Below, one piece after another: positions 26,771-36,369 of a DNA stretch of 64,000 bases. The DNA comes from Natrinema sp046097095. Its GTDB lineage: Archaea; Halobacteriota; Halobacteria; Halobacteriales; Natrialbaceae. Location: assembly GCF_046097095.1 (NCBI RefSeq), contig NZ_CP175698.1, positions 1,860,001-1,924,000 of the forward strand. Reading direction: 5' to 3'. The first letter of the stretch is position 1. Every line of letters starts with the position of its first letter. The position numbers and the translations under genes are program-made. The notes under the pieces were generated by a model that saw only the letters and a program-made list of their open reading frames with translations, was not told where the DNA came from and did no database searches.

Positions 26771-26818
26771 ATCTGCGCTACGGGAAAGACCGAGGAAAGC
26801 GTTTCTGGCTTGCTGTCG

Positions 26819-29158
26819 TCACTTCGCCGCTGCGTCCTCGGCATCGGGTTGTGTTGTCGAACCGCCGCCACCGCCGAACAGCCGGCCGCCGCCGGTAAGG
26901 ACGTAGAGGACGGCCAGTCCGAGCAGGTAGGTGACCGAGATCGGAATGGCGAACAGTAGCATCATAAGGATTCCCTCCGGGCTGAAGAAGGCCGAGAGCG
27001 CGAAGGTTCCGACGACGACCGGCCGCCAGCGCTCGAGCATCGAGTGATAGCTGACGATGCCGCCAACGTGGAACAGTGCCATCGTGACGATGATATTCAG
27101 CAGGAAGCCGATGCCGACGGTGGTGAGGATTACGAGCCAGAAGAAGTTCTTGATCCGATATGAGATCTCCATTCCGTTGGCGAGTGCGTCCGAGATCAGA
27201 TACGAGATGATCGACGGTGCGACCCAGAAGAAGCCGAGGTAGATTCCGACGGCGAAGCCGGCGAGCAGGCCGCCGCCCCAGATAACGAACGTCCGCCGGT
27301 CGCCGTAGACCAACCCGCGCTCCTTGGCGGCCGGCCAGGCGTAAAACAGCACCAGCGGGAGGGTGGCGATGAGGCCGATGAGCGCGCTCACCTTTGCCTC
27401 GAAGATGAGCACTTCGACGGGATGCAAGGCGACGACGATGTCTAGTTCGCTGATGAGTACCTCGAGGCTCTCGGAGTTGCTCAGGCTGGCCAGATCGACG
27501 TCGCTACCGACGGTCTCAACGAGCACGTCTCGGGGAACCCGGCTGAGGAAGAGCTTGAGAATTCGTCCGATGCCGTCCGAGTAGAGCCAGAAGAAGGTCC
27601 CGCCCATGACGACCATGAACAGCCCCACGATGCGGAACACCTTCGAGGTGAGGCTGTTGAAGACGAAGGCGATGTCGTAGGCGTAGCCGCCGATGTCGTC
27701 CTCTGTCGTCTCGTCCTCGGTGAAGGGATCGAGCATGCCCGCGGCGGTGTTTGCAAAGAGGTTTCCGTCCCCGCCACCCCCACCTCCCGCACCGCTCGCT
27801 GCGGCGTTTGCCGCCCCGCCTGCGGCCGACCCGCCGCCGCTCTCGGCACCCTCCTCGAGCGCGTCGAAGCGGTCGAGGATCGCCTCCGCCTTCGCCCGGT
27901 CGTCGTCGTACATTGCCTGCCGGGAGTACTCGAGCGCCTGGTCTTCGCTCATACTCAGGAAGACCTGCGTCGGCACGTCGGCGATGTCGTCGGCCCCGAG
28001 CGTTTCGAAGTCGACGTCTTCGTGTGTATCGGCGCGCTGAATATCGTCCTCGCGCGGGTAGACCGGACCCCGCAAGACGCGGACCGTGTAGCCGAGCAGG
28101 ACGACGAAGCCGCCAACGAGGCTGACGATGATGCCGACTGCGACCGCGCCAAGTAGGCCGTGGGTGTCCGCCGTCGTCTCGAGGCCGAGCGGTTCCGTGG
28201 GTCGGATCAGCTCTGGGAACGCGGGAAAGACCGCTTGATGGAGGACGTCGAACGCGCCCTGTTCGACGGCGACGGTGGCAGCGGCCGCGATGACTGTTAT
28301 GATGCTGCCAAACTGGAGGAGGCGACGCTTGACGTGCGCCGTTCCCGATCCTTCAGATTTCGCCGCGCCACGCCGTCGGGCGTTGGAGACGACCTTGGCC
28401 AGCCCGAGACTGAAGACGTAGAGGACGAGCATCGGTGTCGCCCACATGACCTGCGTGAACGGATCCGGCGGCGAGAAGACGGCCCCGAAGACGAAGATTG
28501 TGACGACGGCGTGTCGCCACTTGTCACGGAACGTCTCGTAGGGAACGATCTCGGTGTAGGAGAGCACGCCCATGATCAGCGGCAACTGGGCGGCGAGTCC
28601 GAACGACAGCGTCAGCAACGCCATGAACTCGGTGAACTCGGTGATACCGAAACTCGGCTTGATACCGGCGCTGACGGCGTTACCCGCGAGGAAATCGAAC
28701 GCGAAGGGGAAGAAGACGCTATAGGCGTAGAAGACGCCGAGCGAAAACAGGAACAGCGACATGGCCACGAAGCCGGCGAGATAACCTTTCGATATCGGGA
28801 CGACGCTGTCGTAGCCGCGACGATGGATCGATTTTCGAGTGAAAAAGAGCAGCGCGGGGATCGCGACGATGACCCCGCTTATCATCCCGATCTTGGCCTG
28901 TAAGAGGATCACTTCGAACGGCGTCCGGGTGATGACGTCAGTCGAGCCAGCGAGGCCGGTTCCCATCCGGGAGGTCGCGGTCGCTTCAAGGAAATCCCAG
29001 ATGACGACGCGAAGCGCGTAAAAGGAGCCGATGAACCCGAGGAGGAACACGATGAACACCTTCTGGAGGTGCTGTTGGGCACCCGCGAGAAGCGTGCCAA
29101 TCGTTTCCCGGCCGGCGTTGATGGCGCGGGCGGTGTCCTCGTCGAGGGCAGAACTCAT
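26819..29158 (-). CDS. tatC2: Double TatC protein (TatCt) of the twin-arginine translocase
   Basis: A 779-residue fusion of two TatC domains, the haloarchaeal TatCt form. TatC is the receptor for twin-arginine signal peptides and exports folded proteins. Repeat one (about 15-260) and repeat two (about 500-760) each have six helices, joined by two extra helices and a polar linker rich in Gly and Ala at about 450-475 (SGAGGGGGGDGNLF). Haloarchaea rely heavily on Tat; this pair of tatC genes is arranged divergently with the single-domain tatC at 29298. No tatA is seen here. Confidence 0.93.
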   Translation of the reverse strand: MSSALDEDTARAINAGRETIGTLLAGAQQHLQKVFIVFLLGFIGSFYALRVVIWDFLEATATSRMGTGLAGSTDVITRTPFEVILLQAKIGMISGVIVAIPALLFFTRKSIHRRGYDSVVPISKGYLAGFVAMSLFLFSLGVFYAYSVFFPFAFDFLAGNAVSAGIKPSFGITEFTEFMALLTLSFGLAAQLPLIMGVLSYTEIVPYETFRDKWRHAVVTIFVFGAVFSPPDPFTQVMWATPMLVLYVFSLGLAKVVSNARRRGAAKSEGSGTAHVKRRLLQFGSIITVIAAAATVAVEQGAFDVLHQAVFPAFPELIRPTEPLGLETTADTHGLLGAVAVGIIVSLVGGFVVLLGYTVRVLRGPVYPREDDIQRADTHEDVDFETLGADDIADVPTQVFLSMSEDQALEYSRQAMYDDDRAKAEAILDRFDALEEGAESGGGSAAGGAANAAASGAGGGGGGDGNLFANTAAGMLDPFTEDETTEDDIGGYAYDIAFVFNSLTSKVFRIVGLFMVVMGGTFFWLYSDGIGRILKLFLSRVPRDVLVETVGSDVDLASLSNSESLEVLISELDIVVALHPVEVLIFEAKVSALIGLIATLPLVLFYAWPAAKERGLVYGDRRTFVIWGGGLLAGFAVGIYLGFFWVAPSIISYLISDALANGMEISYRIKNFFWLVILTTVGIGFLLNIIVTMALFHVGGIVSYHSMLERWRPVVVGTFALSAFFSPEGILMMLLFAIPISVTYLLGLAVLYVLTGGGRLFGGGGGSTTQPDAEDAAAK

Positions 29159-29297
29159 TGGGTTGGGGTAACTGACATCCAGTTATCAACCTTTCGAGTG
29201 GGTATGCGGGTTGAAGGTCGATCGAACGCCCTTCTCACTTTCACCGGGGGGTCGTAAGAAAAAGGCCTATAACCGGTGGCCTATCACTACCCCCTAG

Positions 29298-30272
29298 ATG
29301 TCGGACGAGCCGGTCGATGAACGCGACGTCGAGGGCTCCGAAGGGCCACGAGACGCCCCTGACGAGCGACAGCCAGCGCCCGCCGACGCGGCTGGACCCG
29401 ATCCCGCGGCCGATACTAGCCCGGTCGAGCGCGACCGAGCGGACGCCTCGACACTCGAGACCGACGGTGAAGGCGTCGTCGGCGACCGCCACGACCCCGA
29501 GCCGACGTATCCCGACCCCGACGACGACATCGGCGGTATCTCGACGCCGCCGGATGACGAGGAAATGCCCCTGGCCGACCACATCGAGGAGATGGTCCTC
29601 CGGTTGGCGGTCGTCTTGCTATTCGGGGCCGGCGGGACGGCGATCGGTCTGCTATGGGCCTCTGACGCCATTCACTTCGTCTGGTTTAACGTCTTCCCGT
29701 ACGCCGACGGCGAGGTGCCGCCGCCACATCTCTATCACCCGCTCGAGCTGTGGCTGACCCGGATCAAGATCTCGTCGCTTTTGGGGATCATGGTCGCGCT
29801 GCCGGCGTTTGTCTACGAGTGTTACCTGTTCATGCGGCCGGGACTGTATCCCAACGAGCGCAAGTACTATCTCGCGGCCGTGCCGACGAGCGTGGTGCTG
29901 GCGGCGGGCGGGATGGTGTTTTCCTACCACCTCGTGTTGCCGGTCCTGTTCAAGTACTTCACCTACTACGCAGAGGGGAGCGCACAGATCGCGTACGCGC
30001 TCGGCGACACGTTCGACCTGATTATCACGCTGACGGGCTTTCTCGCGATCGTCTTCCAGATTCCGCTCTTCATCATGCTGGCGATCATGCTGGGCGTGAC
30101 GACCCGCCGCTGGCTGATCCAAAAGCGGCTGTACTTCTGGGCGGCGTTCGCCGGGCTCGCGTTCATGTTCACGATCGACCCGACGATGATGGCACCCGTC
30201 CTCGTCGCGGTCACGATGATCCTGCTGTTCGAAGGGACGCTGCTCGTCCTGAAGTGGGTCGGCACCGAGTAG
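29298..30272 (+). CDS. tatC: Sec-independent translocase subunit TatC (TatCo)
   Basis: Single-domain TatC, 324 residues. A long acidic N-terminal cytosolic head (about 1-90, many Asp and Glu) precedes six membrane helices. The conserved TatC segments are visible: MPLADHIEEMVLRL before helix 1 and FMRPGLYPNERKY in the first cytosolic loop region. It diverges from tatC2; a TATA-like CCTATAACC near 29266 sits in the 139-base gap. With tatC2 it forms the receptor part of the translocase that would export, for example, the multicopper oxidase at 48.9 kb. Confidence 0.95.
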   Translation: MSDEPVDERDVEGSEGPRDAPDERQPAPADAAGPDPAADTSPVERDRADASTLETDGEGVVGDRHDPEPTYPDPDDDIGGISTPPDDEEMPLADHIEEMVLRLAVVLLFGAGGTAIGLLWASDAIHFVWFNVFPYADGEVPPPHLYHPLELWLTRIKISSLLGIMVALPAFVYECYLFMRPGLYPNERKYYLAAVPTSVVLAAGGMVFSYHLVLPVLFKYFTYYAEGSAQIAYALGDTFDLIITLTGFLAIVFQIPLFIMLAIMLGVTTRRWLIQKRLYFWAAFAGLAFMFTIDPTMMAPVLVAVTMILLFEGTLLVLKWVGTE

Positions 30273-30598
30273 ATCGGCTCGGCTGCCGGTCCGTTTTCGA
30301 CTCTCCGAATTCTCCTTTGTCACGCGTAAACTGACCGCCAGTTCGTGGACATTCGTCCGACCGTCCCGCCCCGGTCACCGACGTATACTGTCCTTATATT
30401 CTCCTTATCCGTTCGCATATTGCGGACTCCGGCCGATTCGACGGCGAAAAATTGCAGTTCGTAAACGATTACCGTTTAGTGGTTGGATATGTTCCCCTGT
30501 GGCGTGGTTAGCTGAATGATAGTGAGGGAATGTGCCTCAGACGAGACTGATTGTAAACTACAAAATCCCGTTCGATTCGACGTCGCGGGGTGGTGCCC
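30273..30598. other. Regulatory gap before nasA
   Basis: About 325 bases with no gene. The right half is AT-richer and holds the palindromic element listed at 30461, which it shares with the nirA promoter. Confidence 0.6.
30461..30478 (+). promoter_or_regulatory. Palindromic element of the nasA promoter
   Basis: A perfect inverted repeat TAAACG (30462-30467), spacer ATTAC, CGTTTA (30473-30478). The 16 bases GTAAACGATTACCGTT match the element at 34368-34383 before nirA at 14 positions. It lies about 120 bases before the nasA start and overlaps a TATA-like TTTAGT, so it could be an operator that covers the BRE/TATA region. Confidence 0.55.
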
Positions 30599-32740
30599 GT
30601 GACCGACCTCGTGCCGACCACGTGTATGCGGTGTGCGGTCGGCTGTGGGCACGTCCAGCGGGCCCCCGAGCGAGGCTACGGCCTCGAGACCGTCCGCGGC
30701 GACGCCGCCCATCCGGTCAATCAGGGGCTGGCCTGCCAGCGAGGCGTCAGCGAAACCGCCGACCCCGACGGCGAGTGGCTGACCAGACCGCTCGTCCGCA
30801 CGGACGGCGACCTCGTGCCGACGACCATCGAGTCGGCCCTCGAGCGCGCGGCGGAGGGACTGAGCACCGCGCTGGCAGACGGTGGCGACGGCGTCGCCGT
30901 GCTGGGCAGCGGTCAGCAGACCAACGAGGCCGCCTACGCGCTTGGCAAACTCGCCCGCGGCGGCTTCGGCACGCGGTACTACGACGCCAATACGACCCTG
31001 TGTATGGCGAGCGCGGTGACGGCCTATTACGACGCGTTCGGTAGCGATGCGCCGCCGCCGACCTACGACGATATTCCCGAGGCCGAGCGCCACATCGTCT
31101 GGGGGGCGAACCCGGCGGCCGCACACCCGGTCATGTTCCGCTGGATTCGCCAGTCGGCCGACGCGGACGACTCCGAACTGATCGTCGTCGACCCCGTCTA
31201 CAGCGAGACCGCCGAGGTCGCGGACCACCACGTCCCGCTCGAGCCCGGCGGCGACCTCGCGCTCGCTCGTGCCGTCCTCGCCCGAATCGTCGAGACCGAC
31301 CGCGTCGACGAGACGTTCGTCGCCGAGGCCACGACCGGCTTCGACGAGCTTCGCTCGGAACTACCCGACGCCGCCGAGGCCGCCGAGATGGCGGGCGTTT
31401 CGATGGCCGACGTCGACAATCTGGCCGACGCACTCGAGAATCCCACTCTGCTGTACTGGGGGATGGGGATCAACCAGAGCGTCAACGGGACCGCGGCCGC
31501 GGGCGCGCTGATCGACCTGTGTCTCGCGACCGGCAACCTCCGGCCGGGCACAGGACCGTTTTCGCTGACCGGACAGGCCAACTCGATGGGAACTCGCGTT
31601 TGCTCTTCGAAGGGCTCCTGGCCCGGCCACCGCCCCTTCGCCGATCCCGATCACCGCCGCGAAGTCGCCGAGACGTGGGACGTGCCAACCTCGCGGCTCC
31701 CCGACGATCCGGGGCCGGGACCGGTCGGCATCGTCGACGCGATCGGCGACGAGGTCGAGGCCGTCTACGCCGTCGCGACCAATCCCGTCGCGGGCATGCC
31801 CGACGCGACGCACGTCCGCGAGAAGCTCGAGAAGTCCTTCCTTGTCGTTCAGGACGCCTTCCACAGCGAGACGGTCGAACTGGCCGACGTGGTCCTCCCC
31901 GCCGCCACGTGGGGCGAGTCCGAGGGGACGACGACCAACATGGAACGGACGATCTCACGGGTTCGCGCCGCCACGGAGACGCCGAGCGGCGTCCGCACGG
32001 ACCTCGAGCTGATCGGGGATCTCGCCGACCGCGTCGTTCCCGACCTGTTCGACGAGTCGCTCGAGCCCGAAGCCGTCTTCGACGAGTTTGCCGCACTGAC
32101 CGCTGGCACCCCCGCGGACTGCTCGGGAATCAGCTACGAGCGCCTCGAGACCGAGCGTGCGGTCCGCTGGCCGGCACCCAAACCGGACGTGTCGGCTGGG
32201 TACCGGTATTACGACGCTGGGAGCGACAACGAGTCGGCCGACCCGTCGTCGGCCGAGGAATCGTGGTCGTTCCCCACCGGCTCCGGTCGCGCGCGATTCT
32301 CGAGCGGCGAGGCTCGCCCGCTCCCGGAGCCGACCGACGAGTCCTACCCGCTGACGCTGACGACCGCGCGCCGCCCGGACGCGTACAACACCGGCGTGCG
32401 GACTCGCGGGGACGAGCCGCCGACGGCGCGGGTCAGCCCGGCGACGGCCGCCGCGCTCGCGGACGACCTCGAGGCACCCACCGACGCCCCTGCGGACGAC
32501 GATGACGCCCGATACGGCCGGGTCGTCTCCCGGCGCGCGTCGGTCACCGTCTGCGTCGAGACCGACGAGGCGATCCCCGACGGTGTCGTCTGGCTCCCCA
32601 TCCACCACCCCGACGTCAACGATCTCACGCTGCCCGACGTCGATCCCCGCTCGAACGAGCCCAACTTCAAACAGTGTGCGGTCCGCCTCGAGCCGCCCCG
32701 AGAGCGAGACGTGGGCGCAGTCGCGGAAGCGAGCGCCTGA
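30599..32740 (+). CDS. nasA: Assimilatory nitrate reductase
   Basis: Cytosolic molybdenum enzyme reducing nitrate to nitrite. Four N-terminal cysteines (9, 12, 16 and 46) form the 4Fe-4S site; the rest is the Mo-bis-MGD fold, with the nitrate-reductase segment TGQANSMGTRVC near 325 and a C-terminal molydopterin dinucleotide domain around WLPIHHPDVNDLTLP. About 713 residues, starting at a GTG at 30599 that has GGGGTGG upstream; two other GTGs lie 6-9 bases earlier. No signal peptide, in line with an assimilatory role. narK follows after 6 bases and nirA 1.7 kb further, so nitrate is imported and reduced to ammonium. Confidence 0.93.
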   Translation: MTDLVPTTCMRCAVGCGHVQRAPERGYGLETVRGDAAHPVNQGLACQRGVSETADPDGEWLTRPLVRTDGDLVPTTIESALERAAEGLSTALADGGDGVAVLGSGQQTNEAAYALGKLARGGFGTRYYDANTTLCMASAVTAYYDAFGSDAPPPTYDDIPEAERHIVWGANPAAAHPVMFRWIRQSADADDSELIVVDPVYSETAEVADHHVPLEPGGDLALARAVLARIVETDRVDETFVAEATTGFDELRSELPDAAEAAEMAGVSMADVDNLADALENPTLLYWGMGINQSVNGTAAAGALIDLCLATGNLRPGTGPFSLTGQANSMGTRVCSSKGSWPGHRPFADPDHRREVAETWDVPTSRLPDDPGPGPVGIVDAIGDEVEAVYAVATNPVAGMPDATHVREKLEKSFLVVQDAFHSETVELADVVLPAATWGESEGTTTNMERTISRVRAATETPSGVRTDLELIGDLADRVVPDLFDESLEPEAVFDEFAALTAGTPADCSGISYERLETERAVRWPAPKPDVSAGYRYYDAGSDNESADPSSAEESWSFPTGSGRARFSSGEARPLPEPTDESYPLTLTTARRPDAYNTGVRTRGDEPPTARVSPATAAALADDLEAPTDAPADDDDARYGRVVSRRASVTVCVETDEAIPDGVVWLPIHHPDVNDLTLPDVDPRSNEPNFKQCAVRLEPPRERDVGAVAEASA

Positions 32741-32746
32741 CCGCCC

Positions 32747-34096
32747 ATGTCCGCTGAATCGACCGCCGACTCGGCGAGCGACGGGAGGGCCGATATCCGC
32801 GGGAGTCCTCGCCGCGGCGTCGCGTCCGCGACGCTTGGCTTCTTCGTCGGCTTCGCCGGCGTCGTCTGCTACGGCCCCGTCGCGACCGAACTCGAGGGAG
32901 CGATGGGGCTTTCCGGGCTTGCACTCGGCTTGCTCGTCGGCGCGCCGCAGTTGACCGGCTCGCTACTTCGCATTCCCTTTGGCGCGTGGGTAGAAGACGT
33001 CGGTGCGGCGAAGCCGTTCGTGATTCTGCTCGGCGGGGCCATCGCAGGGATGGGCGGCCTGTCGACCCTGCTCGTCACCCTCGGAACCGACGGCCTGACG
33101 ATGGCCCACTACCCGCTCGTCTTCCTCTTCGGTTCGTTGAGCGGGTGTGGCATCGCGACGTTCTCGGTCGGGGCCACCCAGACGTCGTACTGGTCGCCCG
33201 AGGAGCGACAGGGGACGATGCTCGCGGTGTACGCGGGACTGGGGAACAGTTCGCCGGGCCTCTTTACGCTTCTCGTCCCCGTCGCGCTCGCCGCGCTCGG
33301 CCTGACGGGCGCGTATCTCGCGTGGTTCGGGTTCCTCGTCTGCGGGACGGTCGTCTACGCGATCGTCGCCGTCGACCCTCCGTTTTTCCAGCTTCGAAAA
33401 CGGGGGCTCGAGGCCGGCATTGCGAGACGGCAGGCCAAAGCGCAGGGCCAGGACCTGTTCCCCAACGGCGACGCGATGGCGTCGATCCGCGAGGCGGCCG
33501 CCATCCCCCGGACGTGGGTGCTCGTCGCGCTGTTTTTCGCCTCCTTCGGCGGCTTTCTCGCGCTGACGACGTGGTTTCCCTCCTACTGGACGGCCGTTCA
33601 CGGCCTCGATCTACAGGCCGCGGGTGCCCTCACGGCGATCGCGTTTACCCTGCTCGCGGCGCTCGTCCGCGTGCCGGGCGGCGTCGTAAGCGACCGTATC
33701 GGCGGCGAGCCGACCGCGATCGCGAGTTTCGTCGTCGTTGGCATCGCCGCGTCCCTGCTGATCGCAGCCCGTACCGTCCCGCTCGCGATCGGCGCGACGG
33801 TCCTCCTCGGGATCGGCATCGGCGTCGCCAACGCGGCGGTGTTCGGCCTCGTGCCGAAATACGTGCCGGAGGCCGTCGGCGGCGCGTCGGGACTGGTCGG
33901 CGGTCTCGGCGCGTTCGGCGGCTTCGTTCTTCCACCGATCCTCGGACTGTTCGTCGATATTCAGGGGACCGCCGGCTACGCGAACGGCTTCGTCGTCTTC
34001 CTCGTCCTCGCGATCGTCTCGGTCGGGCTCTCGGCCGGGCTCTACCGCGCTCGAGCGGGGCCGACGCCGAGCGAACCGCTCCCGGCAGACGACTGA
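32747..34096 (+). CDS. narK: Nitrate/nitrite MFS transporter
   Basis: A 449-residue, 12-helix major facilitator of the NNP family that imports nitrate or exchanges nitrate and nitrite. Seen: a polar N-terminus (about 1-22), helix 1 with FFVGFAGVVCYGP, and the Gly-rich NNP signature stretches GNSSPGLFTLLVP in helix 5 and GGLGAFGGFVLPP in helix 11. The ATG at 32747 is six bases behind nasA, so the two are co-transcribed and probably translationally coupled. Confidence 0.93.
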   Translation: MSAESTADSASDGRADIRGSPRRGVASATLGFFVGFAGVVCYGPVATELEGAMGLSGLALGLLVGAPQLTGSLLRIPFGAWVEDVGAAKPFVILLGGAIAGMGGLSTLLVTLGTDGLTMAHYPLVFLFGSLSGCGIATFSVGATQTSYWSPEERQGTMLAVYAGLGNSSPGLFTLLVPVALAALGLTGAYLAWFGFLVCGTVVYAIVAVDPPFFQLRKRGLEAGIARRQAKAQGQDLFPNGDAMASIREAAAIPRTWVLVALFFASFGGFLALTTWFPSYWTAVHGLDLQAAGALTAIAFTLLAALVRVPGGVVSDRIGGEPTAIASFVVVGIAASLLIAARTVPLAIGATVLLGIGIGVANAAVFGLVPKYVPEAVGGASGLVGGLGAFGGFVLPPILGLFVDIQGTAGYANGFVVFLVLAIVSVGLSAGLYRARAGPTPSEPLPADD

Positions 34097-34367
34097 TCGC
34101 CCGCCGTTTGCCGATTCGATCGTCCGAGTGTCGACGCCGTTTCGGTATGGTGATTCCGACCGCCAGCGTCAACGACGGGCTCTCGATCGGGGCGGCGAGC
34201 CGCGCTCTTCGTTTCGGACGGAAGTCCAATGACGCGGATGCCCGCGAATTCGTGTTCCCAATCGCCCATTCCATCCTCCGCTCGCTCGCGATATACGTCC
34301 TAATATAGACCATATTCCATTGGAGATACCACGACCGATTTCGAACGCGGAGAAAAACCAGATGTTT

Positions 34368-34389
34368 GTAAATGATTATCGTTATATAG
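34368..34389 (+). promoter_or_regulatory. nirA promoter: element shared with nasA plus TATA box
   Basis: GTAAATGATTATCGTT at 34368-34383 matches the nasA element at 14 of 16 bases and keeps the same imperfect dyad (TAAATG, ATTAT, CGTTAT). It runs directly into the TATA box TTATATAG at 34382-34389. Confidence 0.6.
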
Positions 34390-34394
34390 TTTAG

Positions 34395-34429
34395 AAACAT
34401 GGCCATAAAACGTGAATTGCGACATGTTT
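34395..34429 (+). promoter_or_regulatory. Inverted repeat in the nirA leader
   Basis: AAACATG at 34395-34401 and CATGTTT at 34423-34429 form a perfect 7-bp inverted repeat around a 21-base spacer, just downstream of the TATA box. It could be a second operator or a leader hairpin; no factor is known from sequence. Confidence 0.4.
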
Positions 34430-34484
34430 GGTGAGACAACCCGGAAATTCGGCTCCGATCGTTCGGTCGGTGAGGTGAGTGACG

Positions 34485-36296
34485 ATGGTGCATAAGAAAG
34501 AAGAACGCAAGGAGGGCTGTTACGGCGACGAGGTCCGCGACCACATCCTCGAGTTCGCCGAGAACGGCGGCTACGAGGCCATTCCCGAGGACGAACGCGA
34601 GACGTGGTTCACCCGGTTCAAGTTCTGGGGGCTGTTCCATCAGCGCTCGGGGCAGGAATCGTACTTCATGATGCGGCTGACCAACGCCAGCGGCATCTTA
34701 GCGCCCGATCAGTTGCGAACGATCGGCGAGGTCGCCCGCGAGTACGCCAAGGGTCCCGTCGAGAACCCCGAATTCGGTAACGGCTGGATCGATCTGACGA
34801 CCCGCCAATCGGTCCAACTCCACTGGATCAAACTCGAGGACATCCCCGAGATCTGGGAGCAACTCGAGTCGGTCGGCGTCCACTCGCGTTCGTCGGGCGG
34901 GGACACGATGCGCAACATCTCGGGGTGTCCGCTCCACGGGAAAGCCGAGGAGTTCGTCGAGTCCGGCCCCCTGCTCGAGCGCTTCGAGGAGGAGCTTCGA
35001 AAGGACGACGCGCTGGCGAACATGCCCCGGAAGTTCAACATCAGCGTCTCGGGCTGTACGGTCGGCTGCGCGCAGGATTCGATCAACGACATCGGATTCG
35101 AGCCGGCGACCAAGAAGATAGACGTCTCCGGCGAAGCCGGAGGCTCGTCGGCCGAGTCCGACGGTGGCGAGGAAATCCGCGGCTTCAACGTACGCATCGG
35201 CGGCGGCCTCGGCGGTCGCCAGCCCCGCGCCGCGACGCCGCTGGACGTCTTCGTCCGGCCCGAGAACGCCTACGAGGTCGGCCGGGGATTCGTCGAACTC
35301 TACCACGATTACGGGAACCGCCAGAACCGCTCGAAGAACCGCGCGCGGTTCTTCGCCGAGGACTGGGGGATGGCGAAGATCCGCGAGACCCTCCAGGAGG
35401 AGTACGTCGACTTCGAGATGCACACCGCGGGCGAGGACCTCCGCGAGGAGTACACGTACAACGCCGGGCGGCCCGTCGCGGACGGCCAGCACGACCACGT
35501 CGGCGTCGGCGACCAGCAAGACGGCCGGAACTATGTCGGTCTGAGCGTGCCCGTCGGCCGCCTGCCGGCCGAGGATGCGATCGAACTCGCCGATTTGGCC
35601 GACGAGTACGGCTCCGGCGAGGTCCGGCTGACCCGTCGACAGAACCCCGTTATCGTCGACGTTTCCGACGACGACCTCGAGGCCCTACTCGCCGACCCCC
35701 TTCTCTCCGAGTACCCGCCGAAACCGAGCCCGTTCGAACGCGGCGCGATGGCCTGCACGGGAACGGAATTCTGCTCGATCGCGCTGACCGAGACGAAAGG
35801 GCGGATGGCGCGGATGCTGCGCTGGCTCAACAAAACCGTCGACCTCCCCGAAGACGTGGGCAAGATCAAGATGCATTATTCGGGCTGTACGGCCGACTGC
35901 GGGCAGGCGATGACCGCCGACATCGGCCTGCAGGGAATGCGCGCCCGCAAGAACGGTGAGATGGTCGAGGCCTTCGACATCGGCGTCGGCGGCGGCGTCG
36001 GCGAGACCCCCTCCTTCATCGACTGGGTCCAGCAGCGCGTCCCGGCCGACGAGGCCCCGGGCGCGATCCGAAACTTGCTCGAGGCCTACGCGGCCCACCG
36101 CGAGGACGGTCAGACGTTCCGCGAGTGGGTCGAGGCGACGGCCGAGGAACAGCTCGTGGAGTTCTGCGAGCCCGAGGAGACGGACTTCGAGGCGCCCTAC
36201 ATGGCCGACGCCAAGCAGTCGTGGTACCCCTTCGCCGAGAGCGAGTCCGCGGCGACCGCGACGGCCGACGAATCCGTGGCCTCGTCGGACGACTAA
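34485..36296 (+). CDS. nirA: Ferredoxin-dependent assimilatory nitrite reductase
   Basis: Reduces nitrite to ammonium with electrons from ferredoxin. The 603-residue protein has two nitrite/sulfite reductase repeats; the siroheme/4Fe-4S cysteines are Cys424 and Cys430 in CTGTEFC, and Cys468 and Cys472 in CTADC. Start: the ATG at 34485 is six bases behind GAGGTGA; nearby GTGs are possible. A Gly/Ser/Asp-rich insertion sits around residues 213-228. Third gene of the nitrate block; it has its own promoter with the element shared with nasA. Confidence 0.94.
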   Translation: MVHKKEERKEGCYGDEVRDHILEFAENGGYEAIPEDERETWFTRFKFWGLFHQRSGQESYFMMRLTNASGILAPDQLRTIGEVAREYAKGPVENPEFGNGWIDLTTRQSVQLHWIKLEDIPEIWEQLESVGVHSRSSGGDTMRNISGCPLHGKAEEFVESGPLLERFEEELRKDDALANMPRKFNISVSGCTVGCAQDSINDIGFEPATKKIDVSGEAGGSSAESDGGEEIRGFNVRIGGGLGGRQPRAATPLDVFVRPENAYEVGRGFVELYHDYGNRQNRSKNRARFFAEDWGMAKIRETLQEEYVDFEMHTAGEDLREEYTYNAGRPVADGQHDHVGVGDQQDGRNYVGLSVPVGRLPAEDAIELADLADEYGSGEVRLTRRQNPVIVDVSDDDLEALLADPLLSEYPPKPSPFERGAMACTGTEFCSIALTETKGRMARMLRWLNKTVDLPEDVGKIKMHYSGCTADCGQAMTADIGLQGMRARKNGEMVEAFDIGVGGGVGETPSFIDWVQQRVPADEAPGAIRNLLEAYAAHREDGQTFREWVEATAEEQLVEFCEPEETDFEAPYMADAKQSWYPFAESESAATATADESVASSDD

Positions 36297-36369
36297 CCGC
36301 CGATCGGCCGTTGTCGATCCGGCCGCGGCCGAGCGCGTATTTATCAGCGTGCGCGACGTATCGGAGCGT

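Larger units (their letters stand above)
34097..34484. other. Regulatory gap before nirA
   Basis: About 390 bases. A 53-codon open frame at 34147 has no family features and is rejected. The right part holds the nirA promoter elements listed separately; the predicted leader is about 75-100 bases, long for a haloarchaeon. Confidence 0.5.

Noticed and set aside
32986..34308. 440-codon open frame inside and beyond narK
   Set aside because: Arg-rich shift frame of narK; the 12-helix transporter is the real product.
34147..34308. 53-codon frame between narK and nirA
   Set aside because: No family features, no clear ribosome-binding site, and the stretch is better explained as regulatory gap.
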